Below, piece by piece: positions 1 through 7,081 of a stretch of DNA of 18,119 nucleotides. The notes under the pieces are model-generated. The model saw only the letters and a program-made list of their open reading frames with translations, ran no database searches and was not told where the DNA came from. Each line of letters opens with the position of its first letter. Positions within the stretch are counted from its first letter, which is position 1. Origin of the DNA: JBCBTJ01 sp964597685 (GTDB lineage: Bacteria > Pseudomonadota > Alphaproteobacteria > Caulobacterales > Hyphomonadaceae). The stretch covers positions 1-18,119 of the forward strand of contig CAZQZC010000045.1 in the NCBI GenBank assembly GCA_964597685.1. Reading direction: 5' to 3'. A program made the position numbers and the translations under genes.

Positions 1-56
1 GTCAGATCTACACCGGCGCCGCGATACGCGACTACGTGCCGATCAGCGCGCGCTGA
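1..56 (+). CDS. gltA: Citrate synthase, C-terminal end (partial)
   Basis: Only the last 17 codons and the stop are present, in frame from base 3; bases 1-2 are the tail of a codon, probably Arg. The peptide QIYTGAAIRDYVPISAR matches the C-terminal signature of type II hexameric citrate synthases, which in alphaproteobacteria end in a form close to RQxYTGxxxRDYVP. The enzyme condenses oxaloacetate and acetyl-CoA in the TCA cycle. The gene converges on lpxB and overlaps its 3' end by 14 bases, and gltA next to lpxB is a known alphaproteobacterial arrangement. The identification rests on a short peptide plus context; the active-site residues lie outside the window. Confidence 0.82.
   Translation, partial: QIYTGAAIRDYVPISAR
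43..56. repeat. 14-bp perfect palindrome shared by the gltA and lpxB stop regions
   Basis: TCAGCGCGCGCTGA reads the same on both strands. On the plus strand it holds AGC-GCG-CGC-TGA, the end of gltA. On the minus strand the same bases hold AGC-GCG-CGC-TGA, the end of lpxB. Both proteins therefore finish Ser-Ala-Arg-stop. There is no spacer in which either gene could have its own conventional terminator; the palindrome has no run of T after it on either side, so it is not an intrinsic terminator by itself. Confidence 0.9.
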
Positions 57-1200
57 GGTCGGCGAGGATGGCGGCTGCGGCGCGGTCCGCAGCCGGCGGG
101 CCGCCGGCGCCCATCTCCTTCAGGGCGGTGTTCTGTTGATCGATGCGACGCGCCCGCTCGGACGGATCGGCTAGCACCTTTTGCGCCTCGGCCGCGATCA
201 GCGCAGGTTTGAGCCGCGTTTGAACGTATTCCGGCATGATTTCCGCGTCCGCGGCGACATTGACCAAGGCGATATAGCGCGATTGCAGAAGGCCGGCCCG
301 CGCAATCGCCCAGCTTAGCCACCCCAATCGATAGCCGACGATCACCGGCGCGCCCTGCATCGCGGCCTCGGTTGTCACGGTCCCTGAGCACGCGAGCGCG
401 ACGCTGGCGCCCGCCATCGCGGCATAACGCGACACGTCGTCAGGAAGCAGATCATAGTCGAACGCGGTCGACGGGATACGTGTGTTAAAGATCGAGCGTA
501 CGTTCGACGCCGGCGCGGCCACGATCCGAACGTGCGGCTGATCCGCCCTCAAACGGCTCGCTGCGGCCATGAGAACGGGGGCGACCCGCTCGATCTCACT
601 CGTTCGGCTGCCGGGCAAAACCAGAACAACCCGATCCTTGGCGGCGTAGCCCATTCGGTCGCGGAACGTATCGCCCGACGCCGGCTCCATCCGGGATATG
701 GCGGGATTGCCGATCGTCGTCGTCTTTAGCCCGAACGGCGCGTAGTAGGGCGCCTCGAAGGCGTGGATACAGAGGAGGTGGTCCACAGAACTGGCGAGCG
801 TCCGAGCGCGCCCGGGCCGCGTCGCCCAGACCTGCGGCCCCACAAGTTTAATCAGGCGGATATGCGGCGCCCGTTTGCGGACCCGTTGCGCGACCCGCAG
901 CGTAAATCCCCACGAATCCACCAAAATGGCTGCGTCCGGATTGTGCGAAACGATATGCTCAGCGGCCGCGTCCGCGAGGCGGACCACGTTAGGATAAGCG
1001 CGAAGCCCTTCAATAAACCCAAGGACCGCGAGAGGAGCGATGTCGATGTCGGAGCGAACGCCCGCCGCCTCCATGTCCGACCCGCCGATCCCCACAATGT
1101 CGACATTTGGCTCCAACTGACGCAGGGCGTCGATGACCTCGCGAGCGAGCAAGTCGCCTGACGGCTCTCCCGCGGTGACGTGAAGCTTCACCGGGCCCAT
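43..1200 (-). CDS. lpxB: Lipid-A-disaccharide synthase LpxB
   Basis: 385 aa, normal length for the family (GT19). It joins UDP-2,3-diacylglucosamine and lipid X to form the tetraacyl disaccharide 1-phosphate at the inner face of the cytoplasmic membrane. Visible motifs are AGEPSGD (residues 10-16), GIGG (37-40), GPQVWATRPGR (121-131), LPGSRTSEI (195-203, with the conserved Arg199) and the C-terminal CSGTVTTEAA block. Most LpxB proteins have Gly-His-Pro near residue 165 (VGHP); here it is IGNP, so the His is Asn. The ATG at 1200 lies inside the end of lpxI (13-base overlap), and the upstream Shine-Dalgarno is weak, which suggests translational coupling. It is the last gene of the minus-strand run and collides with gltA. 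Confidence 0.96.
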   Translation of the reverse strand: MGPVKLHVTAGEPSGDLLAREVIDALRQLEPNVDIVGIGGSDMEAAGVRSDIDIAPLAVLGFIEGLRAYPNVVRLADAAAEHIVSHNPDAAILVDSWGFTLRVAQRVRKRAPHIRLIKLVGPQVWATRPGRARTLASSVDHLLCIHAFEAPYYAPFGLKTTTIGNPAISRMEPASGDTFRDRMGYAAKDRVVLVLPGSRTSEIERVAPVLMAAASRLRADQPHVRIVAAPASNVRSIFNTRIPSTAFDYDLLPDDVSRYAAMAGASVALACSGTVTTEAAMQGAPVIVGYRLGWLSWAIARAGLLQSRYIALVNVAADAEIMPEYVQTRLKPALIAAEAQKVLADPSERARRIDQQNTALKEMGAGGPPAADRAAAAILADLSAR

Positions 1201-2051
1201 CTCGCGTCGGCGGGATCCAGCCCCACGATGAAGAGGCCTTGCGCCTCGGCGTCGGCGACGACCCGCTCTCGCTCCACAATGAGCGCGCCTGACGCCTCCA
1301 GGCCGATACCGGCGAGACCGGCCCGGGCGGCCGCCTCGATTGTCGCGGGGCCGATGACAGGCAGATCGATCCGGCGCTCCTGGCCAGGTTTCGCGCGCTT
1401 TACGAGGACGCCGGCGCTGGTGTCGGACTTCCGATGAGAAGCGTTTCGGAGATCGCCGACCCTCGCAAGCATCGCATCGGTGCCTTCTTGCGCTTCGACG
1501 GCGAGGACGATTCCACCGCGGACGACGCAGGCTTGGCCTATATCTTCCGCGCCGATAAGACCTGCGACGCGGAACGCTTTCCTCAGATCTCTCAAGTCAG
1601 AATCGCTCGGTGCGGGACCGGCGATCTGGCCCGCTTCGGCGAGCAATCGCTGCGCCACCGTTTCAGCGCCCAGGATCCTGAAGCCATGGCGCTCAAAGAC
1701 GCTGATCAGAGCTCGCAAGAGCGTGTCGTCTCCCGTTCGCCCGGCAGCTACAAAGGATTGAATAAAACCAGCGCCGATCTCGTCGAGTTTCAGCGTCGAC
1801 AGATCTGGACGGTGAACATAACCGGCGAAGACGACGTCCTCGCACTGCGCCGCCCGCAGGACGTCGAAGCAGCGCCCCATCTCGCCGATATTGACGACCT
1901 GGCCCGGGTATTCGGCGAGCGCCGGCTCTTCGAAACCTTCGACGCGGATCACACAGATGTCGCGGCCCGCGGATCGTGCGGCGTCCGCGATTGCGACGGG
2001 CAACCCCCCGAGGCCGGCGATCAGACCGAGTGGGGGGGCGGCCGTATTCAT
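1188..2051 (-). CDS. lpxI: UDP-2,3-diacylglucosamine pyrophosphatase LpxI (DUF1009)
   Basis: 287 aa. LpxI hydrolyses UDP-2,3-diacylglucosamine to lipid X and UMP, and replaces the unrelated LpxH in alphaproteobacteria. Family marks are the N-terminal IAGLGGLPVAIADAAR, an AGYVHRP segment near residue 80, and the C-terminal half with DLPVIGPATIEAAARAG followed by AGIGLEASGALIVER. The reading frame stays open to a TTG at 2063, but I chose the ATG at 2051. It forms an ATGA overlap with the lpxA stop and puts the GLGGLP loop at the usual distance from the N-terminus. There is no clear Shine-Dalgarno, which fits coupling to lpxA. The stop overlaps the lpxB start by 13 bases. Confidence 0.95.
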   Translation of the reverse strand: MNTAAPPLGLIAGLGGLPVAIADAARSAGRDICVIRVEGFEEPALAEYPGQVVNIGEMGRCFDVLRAAQCEDVVFAGYVHRPDLSTLKLDEIGAGFIQSFVAAGRTGDDTLLRALISVFERHGFRILGAETVAQRLLAEAGQIAGPAPSDSDLRDLRKAFRVAGLIGAEDIGQACVVRGGIVLAVEAQEGTDAMLARVGDLRNASHRKSDTSAGVLVKRAKPGQERRIDLPVIGPATIEAAARAGLAGIGLEASGALIVERERVVADAEAQGLFIVGLDPADARWAR

Positions 2052-2833
2052 CGCGCGAGGCAAAGCGGCCGCGGTCGGTCCGACCGGATGAATTCGACGA
2101 TTTCCATAACTTCGTTTCGGTGACCGTACGCGTCGACAGTTTGCACAATTCGGTCAGAGAACGACCCGGAACCGGCGAACAAGAGCCGATAAGCGGCGCG
2201 AAGATCGCCCAGCGTCTCGCGAGTGAACCCACGCCGTTTCAGCCCCGTGAGATTCAGTCCGGCTAATTTGGCGTGATTGCCGACGACCATGCCGAAGGGA
2301 ATGACGTCGCCGACCAGGATCGACCCGCCGGCGACAAAGGCGTGTCGGCCGATCCGCGAGTTTTGATGGATGGCCGCCATGCCGCCGATCCAGACATCGT
2401 CGGCGATCTCTGCATGGCCGCCGAAGGTCACATTGTTCGCAAGCACACAGCGCTCGCCAATCTGGCAGTCATGGGGAATGTGCACGCCAACCATCAAGTA
2501 AGATCTTGCGCCAACATGCGTCACGGCGTCAGGGCTTGAGGCGCACTGGATGGTGACATGTTCGCGAACGACAACGCCCGCTCCCAGCGCAACCCCGCCC
2601 TGCTTGGCGGGTTCGAATGCGAGAATTTGCGGCGCGCCGCCGATCACGGCGCCCGTGTGAACATGGACGTTCTCTGACAAACGTGCGCGGCCGAGCACCG
2701 TGACCGAATTGGCCAGCCGCACACCCGTTTCAAGGACCGCGTCAGGGCCGATCACGCAATGGGGGCCCACCTCAGCGCTCGGATGGATATTGGCCGCCGG
2801 GTCGACGATTGCGCTTGGGTGAATTCGAGTCAT
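2048..2833 (-). CDS. lpxA: Acyl-ACP--UDP-N-acetylglucosamine O-acyltransferase LpxA
   Basis: 261 aa, the usual length. It transfers a 3-hydroxyacyl chain from ACP to UDP-GlcNAc, the first step of lipid A synthesis. The N-terminal two thirds is a left-handed beta helix of hexapeptide repeats; the C-terminal helical part starts at GLKRRGFTRE (197-206). The general base is in HIPHDC (His121, equivalent to E. coli His125), and His140 and His156-Gln157 are kept. Gly169 aligns with E. coli Gly173, the acyl-length ruler, so a long hydroxyacyl donor is plausible. Oddities: the usual PQDLKY is PQILAF, losing the conserved Lys, and the usual VTIHRGT is VTIQCAS. It starts by an ATGA overlap with lpxD, with no fabZ between them. 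Confidence 0.95.
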   Translation of the reverse strand: MTRIHPSAIVDPAANIHPSAEVGPHCVIGPDAVLETGVRLANSVTVLGRARLSENVHVHTGAVIGGAPQILAFEPAKQGGVALGAGVVVREHVTIQCASSPDAVTHVGARSYLMVGVHIPHDCQIGERCVLANNVTFGGHAEIADDVWIGGMAAIHQNSRIGRHAFVAGGSILVGDVIPFGMVVGNHAKLAGLNLTGLKRRGFTRETLGDLRAAYRLLFAGSGSFSDRIVQTVDAYGHRNEVMEIVEFIRSDRPRPLCLAR

Positions 2834-3834
2834 GTCTTGGGCTTATTGCCCTTCGAAGACGCTTTTTGAAGCCAGGCGACTTCTCTCAGGAAACGCCGCC
2901 ATGGCTTCGCAGGCGCGCCCGCCCAAGTCTCGCCCGCCGGCACATCGCGGAAAACGCTGGCAGCCGCCGACAGACGCGCGCCTTTCCCGATGTGGATGTG
3001 ATCCACCAGCCCGACGCGCCCGCCAAGCACGACCCCGTCCTCCACGGTGACGGAGCCCGAGATCCCAGCGAACGCCGCCATGACAACGCCACGCCCGAGC
3101 CTGACATTGTGAGCGATTTGGCAGAGATTATCGATCTTCGTGCCTTCGCCGATCACCGTGTCGTCCAGCGCGCCACGGTCGACGCACGTGTTCGCGCCAA
3201 TCGAGCAATCATCCTGAATGACGACCCGCCCGAAATGCGGCTGATCGACAGGTCCGTGCGGGCCGGCCGCAAGGCCGAATCCCGGCTCGCCGATCCGCGC
3301 GCCAGCGAGGATTCGCACGCGGTCCCCGATCAGAGCGGCGAAAACGCTGGCCCCCGCCCCAATGCGCGTGTCGCGTCCAATCTGAACCCCAGGACCGACG
3401 ACCGCGTTCGCTTCGACAGATGCATTTTCGCCGATTGCCGCGCCGGCGCCGATCCGCGCCCCCGCGCCGATCCGAGCGGTTGGGTGGATCGCCGGCGACG
3501 GACCGTCATCGAAGTCGCGTTCAGCAAACAGGTGTTTCGCACTCAAGGCGAACGCCCGCCGAGGATGCGCGCATATCAAGGCCGAAACGCCGGACGGGAG
3601 ATTAGGCGCCGCGTCGGGCGCCAATAGGCAGGCCGACGCGTCCGCTGACACGCCGATCGCATCGTCCGCAGACCCGTCGAAAAATGTCAAATCGCCCGGC
3701 GCGCCCATCGCAGCCGGCGCGAGGCCGCTGACGCGCACGTCGCCAGGCCCGTCCCATGCAATTCCGGTAAGAGCGGAGAGGTCCTTCGTCGTCCTCTCTC
3801 CGAGCGCCTTATAAAACCGTCGATCGACGGTCAC
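2830..3834 (-). CDS. lpxD: UDP-3-O-acylglucosamine N-acyltransferase LpxD
   Basis: 334 aa from the GTG at 3834. LpxD adds the second 3-hydroxyacyl chain, onto N-2 of UDP-3-O-acyl-glucosamine. An N-terminal uridine-binding domain (about 1-110, with GDLTFF at 48-52) is followed by a hexapeptide-repeat beta helix starting at AIHPTARIGAGARIG. The catalytic His is in QIAHNV (His242, E. coli His239). The frame is open upstream to 3888, inside skp, but a perfect GGAGG lies 7 bases before the GTG and the family N-terminus fits there. The gap to skp is 16 bases; the stop overlaps the lpxA start as ATGA. Codons for small residues make the helix Ala/Gly rich, which is normal for this fold. Confidence 0.95.
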   Translation of the reverse strand: MTVDRRFYKALGERTTKDLSALTGIAWDGPGDVRVSGLAPAAMGAPGDLTFFDGSADDAIGVSADASACLLAPDAAPNLPSGVSALICAHPRRAFALSAKHLFAERDFDDGPSPAIHPTARIGAGARIGAGAAIGENASVEANAVVGPGVQIGRDTRIGAGASVFAALIGDRVRILAGARIGEPGFGLAAGPHGPVDQPHFGRVVIQDDCSIGANTCVDRGALDDTVIGEGTKIDNLCQIAHNVRLGRGVVMAAFAGISGSVTVEDGVVLGGRVGLVDHIHIGKGARLSAAASVFRDVPAGETWAGAPAKPWRRFLREVAWLQKASSKGNKPKT

Positions 3835-3841
3835 GCGCCGC

Positions 3842-3846
3842 CCTCC
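3842..3846 (-). promoter_or_regulatory. Shine-Dalgarno of lpxD, fixes a GTG start
   Basis: GGAGG on the minus strand, 7 bases upstream of the GTG at 3834 and inside the short skp-lpxD gap. It decides the start against the longer open frame that runs back into skp. Confidence 0.75.
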
Positions 3847-3850
3847 ATGC

Positions 3851-4447
3851 CTATTGCTGCGCCTGAGCCTGCTGCTGAAGGCTCTCACGAGTTACGGCGA
3901 CGGTCGGGAGCCGCGCATCGATCTTTGTGATCGCCGTAGCCGTCATGTCGACTGTCGCGCCATTATAGACGATTTGCGAGCGATCCAGCATGACGTCGGC
4001 GCCCGTTTCGTTGATCACTTCCTGCAGCACCGGCTCCAATTGCTGGAAGAACAGGCCCCACGCCTTTTGTTCGGACAATTGCAATTCGCGCGCTCTGATT
4101 TGGCGCTTCTGTTCGAACAATTGAAGCTTCTGTTGGTAACCCTGAAGCTGTTGGACAAGCGTCGGGTCGGCTGCGACCGCCTGTTGGGTGAGGCCGTTTG
4201 TGCGCGTCTGCAAGGCCTGGCCTTCCGTTTCAAGCGCGGACGCCTCGGGCTGCAGCTCTTGGCCCATTTGGGCTTCGATGTTCTGGAGCTTCTGTTGAAT
4301 ATCGAGACCGCCCTTGCTTTCCCGCATGATGCGCGACTGGTCGATCACGATAACCTTCGTGCCCTGCGCGTGTGCGGGCGGCGCTGAAACAAACGCTGGC
4401 GCCGATGCCAGCGCGAGCGCGGCGATAAGAGATTTGAACAAGGTCAT
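3851..4447 (-). CDS. skp: OmpH/Skp-family periplasmic outer-membrane protein chaperone
   Basis: 198 aa. Residues 1-27 are a signal peptide (MTLFKS, hydrophobic core, then AHA before the predicted cut at Gln28). The mature protein begins with a short strand (KVIVIDQSRIMRES). A long Gln/Glu-rich coiled-coil segment follows (about 45-135), then the family's C-terminal strand region with VMLDRSQIVYNG. Skp trimers hold unfolded beta-barrel proteins in the periplasm and pass them to the BAM complex, which fits the position directly after bamA. GGAGG sits 5 bases before the ATG. It is longer than E. coli Skp (161 aa), partly through a Gln/Ala-rich tail (QQQAQAQQ). Family assignment is firm; orthology in detail is less so because this family diverges fast. 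Confidence 0.9.
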   Translation of the reverse strand: MTLFKSLIAALALASAPAFVSAPPAHAQGTKVIVIDQSRIMRESKGGLDIQQKLQNIEAQMGQELQPEASALETEGQALQTRTNGLTQQAVAADPTLVQQLQGYQQKLQLFEQKRQIRARELQLSEQKAWGLFFQQLEPVLQEVINETGADVMLDRSQIVYNGATVDMTATAITKIDARLPTVAVTRESLQQQAQAQQ

Positions 4448-4461
4448 GACAGCCTCCTGGC

Positions 4462-7053
4462 TTAGAATTGTGTGGTCGTTGAAAAGCGGAAGCCTCGCGG
4501 GCGGTCAAACGCCTCGTCTTCGATAACTTCTGCAAGGTCGAAGCGGATCGGCCCAAACGGCGACCGCCAAAACACGCTCAGCCCGGCCGAAGCGCGCAGC
4601 GTCAGGTCGTCGACGACTTCGCGGCGCACCAAGGTCGGCCCGAGATTGGTGACGTTCCGAACGAACACGACGGGATCGGGAATGTCCGCGTCGGAGAGGA
4701 CGCCAAGACCGCCCGCCTCGACGAACAGCGCCGTGCGAATACCCGCCGCCTCCGGCAGGAAGTTCGGCAAGCTGACTTCCAACGTGCCTTGATAGAAGGC
4801 CTGGCCGCCCAGCGCCTGTTCACGGAAGACGACGCCGGTCTCCTCGCCGTTCTCGTCAAGCTCGAAGTCAACCACGCGGGGCCCGATGCCCGCGACGTTG
4901 AAGCCGCGGAAATTGTTGCCGCCGCGGAAAAAGCGGTTGTTGATGCGAACATTCTCGTCGTTGCCAAACGGCAAGATGTAGCCGGCCGAGAATCGCAAGC
5001 TCGCCCGCACGCCCGGCAGGATGCCGCGATAGGTCGCCGCGGTCGCCTGGGAGCGCAGGAATTGCACGTCGCCGCCAAGCCCCGCCAAATCCTGGCTCAG
5101 GCTGAAGTCGAAGCCGCGTGTCGGCGTAACTGGATCATTCCGGAAATCCAGATTGAACGTGTAGCCGATCAGCGATGTCAGCTCGTTTCTTTCGCTGGCG
5201 CAGATCGCTTCAGGCGTCAGGACAATGTCGTCGCATTGGTCGACGACAAGGGCGCCGTCCGGCAGCGGGATCGTATCCGGCGGCACGAAGGTTTGAAGGA
5301 AGACCTGTTCGCCAAACTCATCGAAAATCGGATCGCCATTGACGTCCGTCGCGGGCGTATCGGTATCTTGCAGCAACAGCTCGCCCGTCACGCCGTCGAC
5401 GACGACATCGAGATTGTCGACATCGATCTTGTCTTGGCTGATGCGATATCTCAGGCCGAGCGAGGCGCGGTCCGTGATCGGAAACCCGAGGCGCAAGCCG
5501 CCGCCGATCGTCTGGCTCTCAAAGTCGGCGACGTCGGAAAAGTCTGACCGCGTCGCAAAGAGATCGACGCCGGCTGCAAGATTGCGGTCCAGGAAACGCG
5601 GCTCGGTGAACTGAAATTGCAAGCTTTGTTGGCGCTGGGAGGCCGAGATCCGCGCGACGAGCGACTGCCCGCGGCCTCGAAGGTTTCGCTGCGCAACGCT
5701 GACATCGATGAGAAACGCGTCGATGGACGAAAAGCCCGCCGCGAAGGACAGCTCACCGGTTGGCTGCTCTGAAACGACGATGTCCACTTCGGTTCGGTCA
5801 GCCTGCGTGCCCGGGCGTTCCTCGACAACGACGTCCTGAAAGTATCCAAGCCCGCGGATCCGGTTTCGAGACCGGTCGAGCAGCCGGCGGTTGAACGCGT
5901 CGCCCTCGGAAATGCGCAGCTCACGGCGGATCACCTGGTCCAGCGTCGTCGTGTTGCCGACAATATTGATGCGCTCGATGTAAACGCGCGGCCCCTCGTC
6001 GATGACGAATGTGACGTCGACTTTCCGCGTGTCCGGGTTTGGAACGATTTGCGGGCGAATATCGACGAAGGCGTATCCGGCGATCCCGGCCCCGAATGTC
6101 AGCGTATCAATCGCGTTTTCGATCTGCTCGGCGCGGTAAAGCGAATCTTGCGCGATCGGCACGGCGCGGGCCAAAGCATTCGAATTGAGTTTGTCGAGCG
6201 TCGTTTCGACGTCGATTTCGCCGAATTCGTACTGAACGCCTTCTTCGACCGTGAAGGTGACGTAGAAGTCTCTCTGGTCAGGCGTCAGCTCTGCGACGGC
6301 CGACGAAACCCGGAAATCATAGTATCCATTGTTCTGATAAAACTGGCGTAGGAGTTCGCGGTCGAATTCGAGCCGGTTGGGATCGTAATTGTCGTTAGAG
6401 CTGAAGAAACGCCAAAACCGCGACTGCCGGGTGACGATTTCGCTGCGCAGGCGCGTGTCGGAATAAGCGTCGTTGCCGATGAAGTTGATCGACCGGACGC
6501 CCGTCACCGGCCCGTCGGAAATCTCGAAAATCAAATCGACGCGGTTTTGATCGAGTGGTCTGTACTGCGGATTAACCTGAGCGGCGAAACGGCCGGTTCG
6601 GCGGTACGCCTCCAGAATACGCTGTACATCCGATTGCACGCGAGACTGCGTGAAGATGCCGCGCGGCGCCGCCTGGATCTCCTCGCTCAAACGTTCGTCG
6701 TTTAGAGCGCGGTTTCCTTCGAAGATCACCCTGTTGATAATCGGGTTTTCGACGACGCGGACGACAAGGTCGGAGCCTAGGCGGTCGATCGACACGTCAG
6801 CGAAGAGCCCCGTTGCAAACAGCGTCTTGAGCGATAGGTCGATCCGCTCAAGATCGAATGTCGAACCGGGTTCGACCAATAGGTAAGACTGGACCGTGCG
6901 ATCTTCGATCCGCTGGTTGCCCTCGACGATGATGCTGCGAATCGTCCCGGCAAGCGGATCCTGCTGGGCCGGCGGCGACTGGGCTTCCGCCGCCGGCGAC
7001 GTCGCCGTCAGGAGGCCGAATGTCAAAGCCGATGCTGTGAAGAATGATCGCAT
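4462..7053 (-). CDS. bamA: Outer-membrane protein assembly factor BamA
   Basis: 863 aa from the ATG at 7053, which opens a clear signal peptide (MRSFFTASAL..., ending PAAEA before Gln25). The frame is open to 7119, but that start would lie in rseP and precede the signal peptide. Five POTRA domains can be followed at about 36-102, 103-180, 181-272, 273-354 and 355-431, several with the GN turn (VEGN, FEGN, FIGN, IVGN). The C-terminal Omp85 barrel (about 433-863) ends in the beta-signal with terminal Phe. The loop-6 motif is FRGF (715-718) instead of VRGF, with its key Arg kept. An unusually long acidic extracellular loop spans about 549-624 and holds Cys607 and Cys618. BamA is the essential core of the BAM machine that inserts outer-membrane proteins. 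Confidence 0.97.
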   Translation of the reverse strand: MRSFFTASALTFGLLTATSPAAEAQSPPAQQDPLAGTIRSIIVEGNQRIEDRTVQSYLLVEPGSTFDLERIDLSLKTLFATGLFADVSIDRLGSDLVVRVVENPIINRVIFEGNRALNDERLSEEIQAAPRGIFTQSRVQSDVQRILEAYRRTGRFAAQVNPQYRPLDQNRVDLIFEISDGPVTGVRSINFIGNDAYSDTRLRSEIVTRQSRFWRFFSSNDNYDPNRLEFDRELLRQFYQNNGYYDFRVSSAVAELTPDQRDFYVTFTVEEGVQYEFGEIDVETTLDKLNSNALARAVPIAQDSLYRAEQIENAIDTLTFGAGIAGYAFVDIRPQIVPNPDTRKVDVTFVIDEGPRVYIERINIVGNTTTLDQVIRRELRISEGDAFNRRLLDRSRNRIRGLGYFQDVVVEERPGTQADRTEVDIVVSEQPTGELSFAAGFSSIDAFLIDVSVAQRNLRGRGQSLVARISASQRQQSLQFQFTEPRFLDRNLAAGVDLFATRSDFSDVADFESQTIGGGLRLGFPITDRASLGLRYRISQDKIDVDNLDVVVDGVTGELLLQDTDTPATDVNGDPIFDEFGEQVFLQTFVPPDTIPLPDGALVVDQCDDIVLTPEAICASERNELTSLIGYTFNLDFRNDPVTPTRGFDFSLSQDLAGLGGDVQFLRSQATAATYRGILPGVRASLRFSAGYILPFGNDENVRINNRFFRGGNNFRGFNVAGIGPRVVDFELDENGEETGVVFREQALGGQAFYQGTLEVSLPNFLPEAAGIRTALFVEAGGLGVLSDADIPDPVVFVRNVTNLGPTLVRREVVDDLTLRASAGLSVFWRSPFGPIRFDLAEVIEDEAFDRPRGFRFSTTTQF

Positions 7054-7081
7054 GGGGATGTCCACGTCCTGAAGTGTCGGC

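Noticed and set aside
2809..3627. 272-codon open frame on the plus strand opposite lpxD
   Set aside because: It is antisense to a clear lpxD with hexapeptide repeats; its protein is Arg/Asp/Pro rich, has no recognisable domain, and such long shadow frames are common in G+C-rich genes.
4789..5547. 252-codon open frame on the plus strand opposite bamA
   Set aside because: Antisense to the BamA barrel; no domain, signal peptide or ribosome-binding site could be seen.
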